Shown piece after piece: positions 12,495 through 26,842 of a stretch of DNA of 64,000 bases; the first letter of the stretch is position 1; every line of letters starts with the position of its first letter. Both the position numbers and the translations under genes were made by a program. Source of the stretch: Sipunculus nudus (taxonomy: Eukaryota > Annelida > Sipuncula > Golfingiida > Sipunculidae); the NCBI GenBank assembly GCA_026874595.1, contig CM049316.1, positions 23,399,839 to 23,463,838 on the forward strand, in the 5' to 3' direction. Below the pieces are notes generated by a model. The model was not told the DNA's origin and ran no database searches. It saw nothing but the letters and a program-made list of their open reading frames with translations.

Positions 12495-14297
12495 GAAATA
12501 GCAAGCGAAAAATTAATCCTGATATTCTGATGGTCATTTGTTTCCTGGTTTTCTTTAGGAGGGTTGTCCGGAGTATTTGAGCGAGTGTCCTTATTGATGA
12601 AGGGGGGGGGGGGATAAGTCTTGAATACATGACTCCGTAGGCATTGTGCTGGTAGCCTAACTTGAGTCGTGATAAAAGCCATACGGGGGAATGTACTGCA
12701 ACATTCATCTATTCTGTTGCATTGTTACCGTGGTCTACGAGTGATGAATTAACACAAAAGAACACGTGAACTCACAAACCAATCCGAAAATCCGTTTCTA
12801 TGGAATCGATTCTTTTCCTGTATCGCGTACAAGTTAGTTATCATCCAGTACCCTGTGCGAGCCATGTTTGTATTCATGCGCTCAGAAATTCAATAAACAG
12901 GCAGAGACATTAACCAATATGCTGAGTTAAAATTTAAATTGGTGTTGGTGTTGTTATTAAGTATTTTTAAAAAAATGATGTGTCTGTTCAAGTGACAGCC
13001 TACTTGTAGACCATGAGGCTTTCTCAAAAATGATGATAATATATGCATCCTCAAAGCGCTTTACAGTGCGATCCTTGTTGAAAAATGTTAAGGCACACTG
13101 ACGGCAGTACTCTGGTCCTAGACTCTCTATGTCAGAGGGCCAAAATGGGCGGGGGAGGGGGGGGGGGGGGTTAGTTTCGTCGGTACTCCTTTAGACTGTC
13201 CCCGTCAGTTTTTTTTTTTTTCAGGGGAAAGCTTCTTTCAAATTGGGATATGAAACACTGGATCCAAACACATGGGAAATATTTATTAAATATTCGTGAT
13301 TTACTAACCATCGGGTCGGAGTTTACTAACCTTGCCTTCGGTTGTAGACTCAGGCTCCTTCAGGTCATGGTTTCTACATTTAGCCGGGTCACACTTACAC
13401 AACGCCTCATCACATCTCTGACCGGCCTTACTGCACCCACACCGATTTGTGAAGCACATTGCTGTCCCTTTGTCCGTCTTACAAACACAACCACGTTTCG
13501 GCGGCTGAGTTGAATCCTCCTAATGCACGGCAAATATTGTAAAAAAAAATATTTTAGATGCCGCAACTAGTCTTGTGTGTGAGAGTGTCATTGAAGATGT
13601 ATAGTCATATAAAATTTCAGGCAGATAAATCAAACCATTCTTGAGCTATGTGAACAGATGTATGAAACCCAAAACATTTTAGGTGGCGCCACAGGTCTTG
13701 TATTTTACACAGTTAGCCGAGATGTATAAATATGCCTAATGTCTAGGTGATATGTAAAATCGCTATTCAGAAATATGCAGGGATATACACTGCCAAAATT
13801 ATTGTAGTTGGCGCGACCAGTCTTGTATATGATAAAGTTATCCGGGATGTAGAAATATGCACAATTGTAGGATGATATATCAAATCCCTTGAGGCTACCA
13901 TATTTGTCACACACGTAATACGCAGTTGTCACAAGGGGCGTAACACATTATAGACCCAGTTACCTCCGTACCTCATAGAAATAGTAGCATACATCCCATA
14001 ACAGGGATGGTGACAAATTACCTTTGTCCCCCTCACTTTTAAGGGGATAAAACTATTTTTAAATTTCGAGTTAATCCAGTCAATCAATTTATATAGTTTC
14101 GTTTTATTTTGTTCAATGATATTTCAATTATAGATCTCATATTGAGAACATTTAGGATATTGAATGTGTCAGCTGCCTCACTGTATTGGTAAAAATGTTA
14201 ACCCATGTTTTAGAATGATTAAAACTTATGATAAGTTTAATTCTGAAAATTTTACAAAAACATTTCACATGATGAAAGTAATATATTTCATAATAGC
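12495..14297. repeat. Satellite monomer 8 (long form, out of phase)
   Basis: Long form directly after long monomer 7, so the long/short alternation breaks here. Carries gtagttggcgcgacc in the third subrepeat, a variant otherwise seen in monomers 7, 10, 12 and 14. Confidence 0.93.
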
Positions 14298-16084
14298 GAA
14301 ATAGCAAGCGAAAAATTAATCCTGATATTCTGATGGTCATTTGTTTCCTGGTTTTCTTTAGGAGGGTTGTCCGGAGTATTTGAGCGAGTGTCCTTATTGA
14401 TGAAGGGGGGGGGGGATAAGTCTTGAATACATGACTCCGTAGGCATTGTGCTGGTAGCCTAACTTGAGTCGTGATAAAAGCCATACGGGGGAATGTACTG
14501 GAACATTCATCTATTCTGTTGCATTGTTACCGTGGTCTACGAGTGATGAATTAACACAAAAGAACACGTGAACTCACAAACCAATCCGCAAATCCGTTTC
14601 TATGGAATCGATTCTTTTCCTGTATCGCGTACAAGTTAGTTATCATCCAGTACCGTGTGCGAGCCATGTTTGTATTCATGCGCTCAGAAATTCAATAAAC
14701 AGGCAGAGACATTAACCAATATGCTGAGTTAAAATTTAAATTGGTGTTGGTGTTGTTATTAAGTATTTTTAAAAAAATGATGTGTCTGTTCAAGTGACAG
14801 CCTACTTGTAGACCATGAGGCTTTGTCAAAAATGATGATAATATATGCATCTTCAAAGCGCTTTACAGTGCGATCCTTGTTGAAAAATGTTAAGGCACAC
14901 TGACGGCAGTACTCTGGTCCTAGACTCTCTATGTCAGAGGGCCAAAATGGGCGGGGGGGGGGGGGGGGGGTTAGTTTCGTCGGTACTCCTTTAGACTGTC
15001 CCCGTCAGTTTTTTTTTTCAGGGGAAAGCTTCTTTCAAATTGGGATATGAAACACTGGATCCAAACACATGGGAAATATTTATTAAATATACGTGATTTA
15101 CTAAGCATCGGGTCGGAGTTTACTAACCTTGCCTTCGGTTGTAGACTCAGGCTCCTTCAGGTCATGGTTTTTACATTTAGCCGGGTCACACTTACACAAC
15201 GCCTCATCACATCTCTGACCGGCCTTACTGCACCCACACCGATTTATGAAGCACATTGCTGTCCCTTTGTCCGTCTTACAAACACAACCACGTTTCGGCG
15301 GCTGAGTTGAATCCTCCTAATGCACGGCAAATATTGTAAAAAAAAATATTTTAGATGCCGCAACTAGTCTTGTGTGTGAGAGTGTCATTGAAGATGTATA
15401 GTCATATAAAATTTCAGGCAGATAAATCAAACCATTCTTGAGCTATGTGAACAAATGTATGAAACCCAAAACATTGTAGGTGGCGCCACAGGTCTTGTAT
15501 TTTACACAGTTAGCCGAGATGTATAAATATGCCTAATGTCTAGGTGATATGTAAAATCGCTATTCAGAAATATGCAGGGATATACACTGCCAAAATTATT
15601 GTAGGTGGGGCGACCAGTCTTGTATATGATAAAGTTATCCGGGATGTAGAAATATGCACAATTGTAGGATGATATATCAAATCCCTTGAGGCTACCATAT
15701 TTGTCACACACGTAATACGCAGTTGTCACAAGGGGCGTAACACATTATAGACCCAGTTACCTCCGTACCTCATGGAAATAGTAGCATACATCCCATAACA
15801 GGGATGGTGACAAATTACCTTTGTCCCCCTCACTTTTATGGGGATAAAACTATTTTTAAATTTCGAGTTAATCCAGTCAATCAATTTATATAGTTTCGTT
15901 TTATTTTGTTCAATGATATTTCAATTATAGATCTCATATTGAGAACATTTAGGATATTGAATGTGTCAGCTGCCTCACTGTATTGGTAAAAATGTTAACC
16001 CATGATTAAAACTTATGATAAGTTTAATTCTGAAAATTTTACAAAAACATTTCACATGATGAAAGTAATATATTTCATAATAGC
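14298..16084. repeat. Satellite monomer 9 (short form)
   Basis: Short form with gtactggaac, gtaccgtgtgcg and actaagcatc. These three markers recur together in monomers 11 and 13. Confidence 0.93.
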
Positions 16085-17880
16085 GAAATAGCAAGCAAAA
16101 AATTAATCCTGATATTCTGATGGTCATTTGTTTCCTGGTTTTCTTTAGGAGGGTTGTCCGGCGTATTTGAGCGAGTGTCCTTATTGAGGAAGGGGGGGGG
16201 GGGGATAAGTCTTGAATACATGACTCCGTAGGCATTGTGCTGGTAGCCTAACTTGAGTCGTGATAAAAGCCATACGGGGGAATGTACTGCAACATTCATC
16301 TATTCTGTTGCATGGTTACCGTGGTCTACGAGTGATGAATAACACAAAAGAACACGTGAACTCACAAACCAATCCGCAAATCCGTTTCTATGGAATCGAT
16401 TCTTTTACTGTATCGCGTACAAGTAAGTTATCATCCAGTACCCTGTGCGAGCCATGTTTGTATTCATGCGCTCAGAAATTCAATAAACAGGCAGAGACAT
16501 TAACCAATATGCTGAGTTAAAATTTAAATTGGTGTTGGTGTTGTTATTAAGTATTTTTAAAAAAATGAGGTGTCTGTTCAAGTGACAGCCTACTTGTAGA
16601 CCATGAGGCTTTGTCAAAAATGATGATAATATATGCATCCTCAAAGCGCTTTACAGTGCGATCCTTGTTGAAAAATGTTAAGGCACACTGACGGCAGTAC
16701 TCTGGTCCTAGACTCTCTATGTCAGAGGGCCAAAATGGGCGGGGGGGGGGGGGGGTTAGTTTCGTCGGTACTCCTTTAGACTGTCCCCGTCAGTTTTTTT
16801 TTTTCAGGGGAAAGCCTCTTCCAAATTGGGATATGAAACACTGGATCCAAACACATGGGAAATATTTATTAAATATACGTGATTTACTAACCATCGGGTC
16901 GGAGTTTACTAACCTTGCCTTCGGTTGTAGACCCAGGCTCCTTCAGGTCATGGTTTTTACTTTTAGCCGGGTCACACTTACACAACGCCTCATCACATCT
17001 CTGACCGGCCTTACTGCACCCACACCGATTTATGAAGCACATTACTGTCCCTTTGTCCGTCTTACAAACACAACCACGTTTCGGCGGCTGAGCTGAATCC
17101 TCCTAATGCACGGCAAATATTGTAAAAAAAAATATTTTAGATGCCGCAACTAGTCTTGTGTGTGAGAGTGTCATTGAAGATGTATAGTCATATAAAATTT
17201 CAGGCAGATAAATCAAACCATTCTTGAGCTATGTGAACAGATGTATGAAACCCAAAACATTTTAGGTGGCGCCACAGGTCTTGTATTTTACACAGTTAGC
17301 CGAGATGTATAAATATGCCTAATGTCTAGGTGATATGTAAAATCGCTATTCAGAAATATGCAGGGATATACACTGCCAAAATTATTGTAGTTGGCGCGAC
17401 CAGTCTTGTATATGATAAAGTTATCCGGGATGTAGAAATATGCACAATTGTAGGATGATATATCAAATCCCTTGAGGCTACCATATTTGTCACACACGTA
17501 ATACGCAGTTGTCACAAGGGGCGTAACACATTATAGACCCAGTTACCTCCGTACCTCATAGAAATAGTAGCATACATCCCATAACAGGGATGGTGACAAA
17601 TTACCTTTGTCCCCCTCACTTTTAAGGGGATAAAACTATTTTTAAATTTCGAGTTAATCCAGTCAATCAATTTATATAGTTTCGTTTTATTTTGTTCAAT
17701 GATATTTCAATTATAGATCTCATATTGAGAACATTTAGGATATTGAATGTGTCAGCTGCCTCACTGTATTGGTAAAAATGTTAACCCATGTTTTAGAATG
17801 ATTAAAACTTATGATAAGTTTAATTCTGAAAATTTTACAAAAACATTTCACATGATGAAAGTAATATATTTCATAATAGC
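16085..17880. repeat. Satellite monomer 10 (long form)
   Basis: Long form with the gcaagcA variant set, a 1-nt loss in gatgaataac and ttttactgtatcg. These recur in monomers 12 and 14. Confidence 0.93.
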
Positions 17881-19664
17881 GAAATAGCAAGCGAAAAATT
17901 AATCCTGATATTCTGATGGTCATTTGTTTCCTGGTTTTCTTTAGGAGGGTTGTCCGGAGTATTTGAGCGAGTGTCCTTATTGATGAAGGGGGGGGGGGAT
18001 AAGTCTTGAATACATGACTCCGTAGGCATTGTGCTGGTAGCCTAACTTGAGTCGTGATAAAAGCCATACGGGGGAATGTACTGGAACATTCATCTATTCT
18101 GTTGCATTGTTACCGTGGTCTACGAGTGATGAATTAACACAAAAAACACGTGAACTCACAAACCAATCCGCAAATCCGTTTCTATGGAATCGATTCTTTT
18201 CCTGTATCGCGTACAAGTTAGTTATCATCCAGTACCGTGTGCGAGCCATGTTTGTATTCATGCGCTCAGAAATTCAATAAACAGGCAGAGACATTAACCA
18301 ATATGCTGAGTTAAAATTTAAATTGGTGTTGGTGTTGTTATTAAGTATTTTTAAAAAAATGATGTGTCTGTTCAAGTGACAGCCTACTTGTAGACCATGA
18401 GGCTTTGTCAAAAATGATGATAATATATGCATCTTCAAAGCGCTTTACAGTGCGATCCTTGTTGAAAAATGTTAAGGCACACTGACGGCAGTACTCTGGT
18501 CCTAGACTCTCTATGTCAGAGGGCCAAAATGGGCGGGGGGGGGGGGGGGGTTAGTTTCGTCGGTACTCCTTTAGACTGTCCCCGTCAGTTTTTTTTTTCA
18601 GGGGAAAGCTTCTTTCAAATTGGGATATGAAACACTGGATCCAAACACATGGGAAATATTTATTAAATATACGTGATTTACTAAGCATCGGGTCGGAGTT
18701 TACTAACCTTGCCTTCGGTTGTAGACTCAGGCTCCTTCAGGTCATGGTTTTTACATTTAGCCGGGTCACACTTACACAACGCCTCATCACATCTCTGACC
18801 GGCCTTACTGCACCCACACCGATTTATGAAGCACATTGCTGTCCCTTTGTCCGTCTTACAAACACAACCACGTTTCGGCGGCTGAGTTGAATCCTCCTAA
18901 TGCACGGCAAATATTGTAAAAAAAAATATTTTAGATGCCGCAACTAGTCTTGTGTGTGAGAGTGTCATTGAAGATGTATAGTCATATAAAATTTCAGGCA
19001 GATAAATCAAACCATTCTTGAGCTATGTGAACAAATGTATGAAACCCAAAACATTGTAGGTGGCGCCACAGGTCTTGTATTTTACACAGTTAGCCGAGAT
19101 GTATAAATATGCCTAATGTCTAGGTGATATGTAAAATCGCTATTCAGAAATATGCAGGGATATACACTGCCAAAATTATTGTAGGTGGGGCGACCAGTCT
19201 TGTATATGATAAAGTTATCCGGGATGTAGAAATATGCACAATTGTAGGATGATATATCAAATCCCTTGAGGCTACCATATTTGTCACACACGTAATACGC
19301 AGTTGTCACAAGGGGCGTAACACATTATAGACCCAGTTACCTCCGTACCTCATGGAAATAGTAGCATACATCCCATAACAGGGATGGTGACAAATTACCT
19401 TTGTCCCCCTCACTTTTATGGGGATAAAACTATTTTTAAATTTCGAGTTAATCCAGTCAATCAATTTATATAGTTTCGTTTTATTTTGTTCAATGATATT
19501 TCAATTATAGATCTCATATTGAGAACATTTAGGATATTGAATGTGTCAGCTGCCTCACTGTATTGGTAAAAATGTTAACCCATGATTAAAACTTATGATA
19601 AGTTTAATTCTGAAAATTTTACAAAAACATTTCACATGATGAAAGTAATATATTTCATAATAGC
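17881..19664. repeat. Satellite monomer 11 (short form)
   Basis: Near copy of monomer 9. Dimer 9+10 (14298-17880, 3583 bp) and dimer 11+12 (17881-21460, 3580 bp) match marker by marker. Confidence 0.93.
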
Positions 19665-21460
19665 GAAATAGCAAGCAAAAAATTAATCCTGATATTCTGA
19701 TGGTCATTTGTTTCCTGGTTTTCTTTAGGAGGGTTGTCCGGCGTATTTGAGCGAGTGTCCTTATTGAGGAAGGGGGGGGGGGGATAAGTCTTGAATACAT
19801 GACTCCGTAGGCATTGTGCTGGTAGCCTAACTTGAGTCGTGATAAAAGCCATACGGGGGAATGTACTGCAACATTCATCTATTCTGTTGCATGGTTACCG
19901 TGGTCTACGAGTGATGAATAACACAAAAGAACACGTGAACTCACAAACCAATCCGCAAATCCGTTTCTATGGAATCGATTCTTTTACTGTATCGCGTACA
20001 AGTAAGTTATCATCCAGTACCCTGTGCGAGCCATGTTTGTATTCATGCGCTCAGAAATTCAATAAACAGGCAGAGACATTAACCAATATGCTGAGTTAAA
20101 ATTTAAATTGGTGTTGGTGTTGTTATTAAGTATTTTTAAAAAAATGAGGTGTCTGTTCAAGTGACAGCCTACTTGTAGACCATGAGGCTTTGTCAAAAAT
20201 GATGATAATATATGCATCCTCAAAGCGCTTTACAGTGCGATCCTTGTTGAAAAATGTTAAGGCACACTGACGGCAGTACTCTGGTCCTAGACTCTCTATG
20301 TCAGAGGGCCAAAATGGGCGGGGGGGGGGGGGGGGTTAGTTTCGTCGGTACTCCTTTAGACTGTCCCCGTCAGTTTTTTTTTTTCAGGGGAAAGCCTCTT
20401 CCAAATTGGGATATGAAACACTGGATCCAAACACATGGGAAATATTTATTAAATATACGTGATTTACTAACCATCGGGTCGGAGTTTACTAACCTTGCCT
20501 TCGGTTGTAGACCCAGGCTCCTTCAGGTCATGGTTTTTACTTTTAGCCGGGTCACACTTACACAACGCCTCATCACATCTCTGACCGGCCTTACTGCACC
20601 CACACCGATTTATGAAGCACATTACTGTCCCTTTGTCCGTCTTACAAACACAACCACGTTTCGGCGGCTGAGCTGAATCCTCCTAATGCACGGCAAATAT
20701 TGTAAAAAAAAATATTTTAGATGCCGCAACTAGTCTTGTGTGTGAGAGTGTCATTGAAGATGTATAGTCATATAAAATTTCAGGCAGATAAATCAAACCA
20801 TTCTTGAGCTATGTGAACAGATGTATGAAACCCAAAACATTGTAGGTGGCGCCACAGGTCTTGTATTTTACACAGTTATCCGAGATGTATAAATATGCCT
20901 AATGTCTAGGTGATATGTAAAATCGCTTTTCAGAAATATGCAGGGATATACACTGCCAAAATTATTGTAGTTGGCGCGACCAGTCTTGTATATGATAAAG
21001 TTATCCGGGATGTAGAAATATGCACAATTGTAGGATGATATATCAAATCCCTTGAGGCTACCATATTTGTCACACACGTAATACGCAGTTGTCACAAGGG
21101 GCGTAACACATTATAGACCCAGTTACCTCCGTACCTCATAGAAATAGTAGCATACATCCCATAACAGGGATGGTGACAAATTACCTTTGTCCCCCTCACT
21201 TTTATAGGGATAAAACTATTTTTAAATTTCGAGTTAATCCAGTCAATCAATTTATATAGTTTCGTTTTATTTTGTTCAATGATATTTCAATTATAGATCT
21301 CATATTGAGAACATTTAGGATATTGAATGTGTCAGCTGCCTCACTGTATTGGTAAAAATGTTAACCCATGTTTTAGAATGATTAAAACTTATGATAAGTT
21401 TAATTCTGAAAATTTTACAAAAACATTTCACATGATGAAAGTAATATATTTCATAATAGC
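19665..21460. repeat. Satellite monomer 12 (long form)
   Basis: Near copy of monomer 10. Has atcgcttttcag instead of atcgctattcag near 20926, shared with monomer 14. Confidence 0.93.
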
Positions 21461-23247
21461 GAAATAGCAAGCGAAAAATTAATCCTGATATTCTGATGGT
21501 CATTTGTTTCCTGGTTTTCTTTAGGAGGGTTGTCCGGAGTATTTGAGCGAGTGTCCTTATTGATGAAGGGGGGGGGGGGGGGATAAGTCTTGAATACATG
21601 ACTCCGTAGGCATTGTGCTGGTAGCCTAACTTGAGTCGTGATAAAAGCCATACGGGGGAATGTACTGGAACATTCATCTATTCTGTTGCATTGTTACCGT
21701 GGTCTACGAGTGATGAATTAACACAAAAGAACACGTGAACTCACAAACCAATCCGCAAATCCGTTTCTATGGAATCGATTCTTTTCCTGTATCGCGTACA
21801 AGTTAGTTATCATCCAGTACCGTGTGCGAGCCATGTTTGTATTCATGCGCTCAGAAATTCAATAAACAGGCAGAGACATTAACCAATATGCTGAGTTAAA
21901 ATTTAAATTGGTGTTGGTGTTGTTATTAAGTATTTTTAAAAAAATGATGTGTCTGTTCAAGTGACAGCCTACTTGTAGACCATGAGGCTTTGTCAAAAAT
22001 GATGATAATATATGCATCTTCAAAGCGCTTTACAGTGCGATCCTTGTTGAAAAATGTTAAGGCACACTGACGGCAGTACTCTGGTCCTAGACTCTCTATG
22101 TCAGAGGGCCAAAATGGGCGGGGGGGGGGGGGGTTAGTTTCGTCGGTACTCCTTTAGACTGTCCCCGTCAGTTTTTTTTTTCAGGGGAAAGCTTCTTTCA
22201 AATTGGGATATGAAACACTGGATCCAAACACATGGGAAATATTTATTAAATATACGTGATTTACTAAGCATCGGGTCGGAGTTTACTAACCTTGCCTTCG
22301 GTTGTAGACTCAGGCTCCTTCAGGTCATGGTTTTTACATTTAGCCGGGTCACACTTACACAACGCCTCATCACATCTCTGACCGGCCTTACTGCACCCAC
22401 ACCGATTTATGAAGCACATTGCTGTCCCTTTGTCCGTCTTACAAACACAACCACGTTTCGGCGGCTGAGTTGAATCCTCCTAATGCACGGCAAATATTGT
22501 AAAAAAAAATATTTTAGATGCCGCAACTAGTCTTGTGTGTGAGAGTGTCATTGAAGATGTATAGTCATATAAAATTTCAGGCAGATAAATCAAACCATTC
22601 TTGAGCTATGTGAACAAATGTATGAAACCCAAAACATTGTAGGTGGCGCCACAGGTCTTGTATTTTACACAGTTAGCCGAGATGTATAAATATGCCTAAT
22701 GTCTAGGTGATATGTAAAATCGCTATTCAGAAATATGCAGGGATATACACTGCCAAAATTATTGTAGGTGGGGCGACCAGTCTTGTATATGATAAAGTTA
22801 TCCGGGATGTAGAAATATGCACAATTGTAGGATGATATATCAAATCCCTTGAGGCTACCATATTTGTCACACACGTAATACGCAGTTGTCACAAGGGGCG
22901 TAACACATTATAGACCCAGTTACCTCCGTACCTCATGGAAATAGTAGCATACATCCCATAACAGGGATGGTGACAAATTACCTTTGTCCCCCTCACTTTT
23001 ATGGGGATAAAACTATTTTTAAATTTCGAGTTAATCCAGTCAATCAATTTATATAGTTTCGTTTTATTTTGTTCAATGATATTTCAATTATAGATCTCAT
23101 ATTGAGAACATTTAGGATATTGAATGTGTCAGCTGCCTCACTGTATTGGTAAAAATGTTAACCCATGATTAAAACTTATGATAAGTTTAATTCTGAAAAT
23201 TTTACAAAAACATTTCACATGATGAAAGTAATATATTTCATAATAGC
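21461..23247. repeat. Satellite monomer 13 (short form)
   Basis: Third copy of the monomer 9/11 type. It begins the third near-identical dimer (21461-25044, 3584 bp). Confidence 0.93.
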
Positions 23248-25044
23248 GAAATAGCAAGCAAAAAATTAATCCTGATATTCTGATGGTCATTTGTTTCCTG
23301 GTTTTCTTTAGGAGGGTTGTCCGGCGTATTTGAGCGAGTGTCCTTATTGAGGAAGGGGGGGGGGGATAAGTCTTGAATACATGACTCCGTAGGCATTGTG
23401 CTGGTAGCCTAACTTGAGTCGTGATAAAAGCCATACGGGGGAATGTACTGCAACATTCATCTATTCTGTTGCATGGTTACCGTGGTCTACGAGTGATGAA
23501 TAACACAAAAGAACACGTGAACTCACAAACCAATCCGCAAATCCGTTTCTATGGAATCGATTCTTTTACTGTATCGCGTACAAGTAAGTTATCATCCAGT
23601 ACCCTGTGCGAGCCATGTTTGTATTCATGCGCTCAGAAATTCAATAAACAGGCAGAGACATTAACCAATATGCTGAGTTAAAATTTAAATTGGTGTTGGT
23701 GTTGTTATTAAGTATTTTTAAAAAAATGAGGTGTCTGTTCAAGTGACAGCCTACTTGTAGACCATGAGGCTTTGTCAAAAATGATGATAATATATGCATC
23801 CTCAAAGCGCTTTACAGTGCGATCCTTGTTGAAAAATGTTAAGGCACACTGACGGCAGTACTCTGGTCCTAGACTCTCTATGTCAGAGGGCCAAAATGGG
23901 CGGGGGGGGGGGGGGGGGGTTAGTTTCGTCGGTACTCCTTTAGACTGTCCCCGTCAGTTTTTTTTTTTCAGGGGAAAGCCTCTTCCAAATTGGGATATGA
24001 AACACTGGATCCAAACACATGGGAAATATTTATTAAATATACGTGATTTACTAACCATCGGGTCGGAGTTTACTAACCTTGCCTTCGGTTGTAGACCCAG
24101 GCTCCTTCAGGTCATGGTTTTTACTTTTAGCCGGGTCACACTTACACAACGCCTCATCACATCTCTGACCGGCCTTACTGCACCCACACCGATTTATGAA
24201 GCACATTACTGTCCCTTTGTCCGTCTTACAAACACAACCACGTTTCGGCGGCTGAGCTGAATCCTCCTAATGCACGGCAAATATTGTAAAAAAAAATATT
24301 TTAGATGCCGCAACTAGTCTTGTGTGTGAGAGTGTCATTGAAGATGTATAGTCATATAAAATTTCAGGCAGATAAATCAAACCATTCTTGAGCTATGTGA
24401 ACAGATGTATGAAACCCAAAACATTGTAGGTGGCGCCACAGGTCTTGTATTTTACACAGTTATCCGAGATGTATAAATATGCCTAATGTCTAGGTGATAT
24501 GTAAAATCGCTTTTCAGAAATATGCAGGGATATACACTGCCAAAATTATTGTAGTTGGCGCGACCAGTCTTGTATATGATAAAGTTATCCGGGATGTAGA
24601 AATATGCACAATTGTAGGATGATATATCAAATCCCTTGAGGCTACCATATTTGTCACACACGTAATACGCAGTTGTCACAAGGGGCGTAACACATTATAG
24701 ACCCAGTTACCTCCGTACCTCATAGAAATAGCAGCATACATCCCATAACAGGGATGGTGACAAATTACCTTTGTCCCCCTCACTTTTATAGGGATAAAAC
24801 TATTTTTAAATTTCGAGTTAATCCAGTCAATCAATTTATATAGTTTCGTTTTATTTTGTTCAATGATATTTCAATTATAGATCTCATATTGAGAACATTT
24901 AGGATATTGAATGTGTCAGCTGCCTCACTGTATTGGTAAAAATGTTAACCCATGTTTTAGAAAGATTAAAACTTATGATAAGTTTAATTCTGAAAATTTT
25001 ACAAAAACATTTCACATGATGAAAGTAATATATTTCATAATAGC
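23248..25044. repeat. Satellite monomer 14 (long form)
   Basis: Third copy of the monomer 10/12 type, with the private change aaagatt for aatgatt just after the 10-bp insert (near 24961). Confidence 0.93.
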
Positions 25045-26842
25045 GAAATAGCAAGCGAAAAATTAATCCTGATATTCTGATGGTCATTTGTTTCCTGGTT
25101 TTCTTTAGGAGGGTTGTCCGGAGTATTTGAGCGAGTGTCCTTATTGAGGAAGGGGGGGGGGAATAAGTCTTGAATACATGACTCCGTAGGCATTGTACTG
25201 GTAGCCTAACTTGAGTCGTGATAAAAGCCATACGGGGGAATGTACTGCAACATTCATCTATTCTGTTGCATGGTTACCGTGGTCTACGAGTGATGAATTA
25301 ACACAAAAGAACACGTGAACTCACAAACCAATCCGCAAGTCCGTTTCTATGGAATCGATTCTTTTCCTGTATCGCGTACAAGTTAGTTATCATCCAGTAC
25401 CCTGTGCGAGCCATGTTTGAATTCATGCGCTCAGAAATTCAATAAACAGGCAGAGACATTAACCAATATGCTGAGTTAAAATTTAAATTGGTGTTGGTGT
25501 TGTTATTTAGTATTTTAAAAAAAAAAATGATGCGTCTGTTCAAGTGACAGCCTACTTGTAGACCATGAGGCTTTGTCAAAAATGATGATAATATATGCAT
25601 CCTCAAAGCGCTTTACAGTGCGATCCTTGTTGAAAAATGTTAAGGCACACTGACGGCAGTACTCTGGTCCTAGACTCTCTATGTCAGAGGGCCAAAATGG
25701 GCGGGGGGGGGGGGGGGGTTTAGTTTCGTCGGTACTCCTTTAGACTGTCCCCGTCAGTTTTTTTTTCAGGGGAAAGCCTCTTTCAAATTGGGATATGAAA
25801 CACTGGATCCAAACACATGGGAAATATTAATTAAATATACGTGATTTACTAACCATCGGGTCGGAGTTTACTAACCTTGCCTTCGGTTGTAGACTCAGGC
25901 TCCTTCAGGTCATGGTTTTTACATTTAGCCGGGTCAACTTACACAACGCCTCATCACATCTCTGACCGGCCTTACTGCACCCACACCGATTTGTGAAGCA
26001 CATTGCTGTCCCTTTGTCCGTCTTACAAACTCAACCACGTTTCGGCGGCTGAGCTGAATCCTCCTAATGCACGGCAAATATTGTAAAAAAAAAATATTTT
26101 AGATGCCGCAACTAGTCTTGTGTGTGAGAGTGTCATTGAAGATGTATAGTCATATAAAATTTCAGGCAGATAAATCAAACCATTCTTGAGCTATTTGAAC
26201 AGATGTATGAAACCCAAAACATTGTAGGTGGCGCCACAGGTCTTGTATTTTACACAGTTAGCCGAGATGTATAAATATGCCTAATGTCTAGGTGATATGT
26301 AAAATCGCTATTCAGAAATATGCAGGGATATACACTGCCAAAATTATTGTAGGTGGCGCGACCAGTCTTGTATATGATAAAGTTATCCGGGATGTAGAAA
26401 TATGCACAATTGTAGGATGATATATCAAATCCCTTGAGGCTACCATATTTGTCACACACGTAATACGCAGTTGTCACAAGGGGCGTAACACATTATAGAC
26501 CCAGTTACCTCCGTACCTCATAGAAATAGTAGCATACATCCATTAATAGGGATGGTGACAAATTACCTTTGTCCCCCTCACTTTTATGGGGATAAAACTA
26601 TTTTTAAATTTCGAGTTAAGCCAGTCAATCAATTTATATAGTTTCGTTTTATTTTGTTCAATGATATTTCAATTATAGATCTCATATTGAGAACATTTAG
26701 GATATTGAATGTGTCAGCTGCCTCACTGTATTGGTAAAAATGTTAACCCATGTTTTAGAATGATTAAAACTTATGATAAGTTTAATTCTGAAAATTTTAC
26801 AAAAACATTTCACATGATGAAAGTAATATATTTCATAATAGC
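25045..26842. repeat. Satellite monomer 15 (long form, edge copy)
   Basis: Long form after long monomer 14, so the alternation breaks again. It has several private changes: a 1-nt deletion in gggtcacactt near 25937 that shifts the 87-codon frame, tattaattaa near 25826 and cattaataggg near 26540. This fits lower homogenisation near the array edge. Confidence 0.93.
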
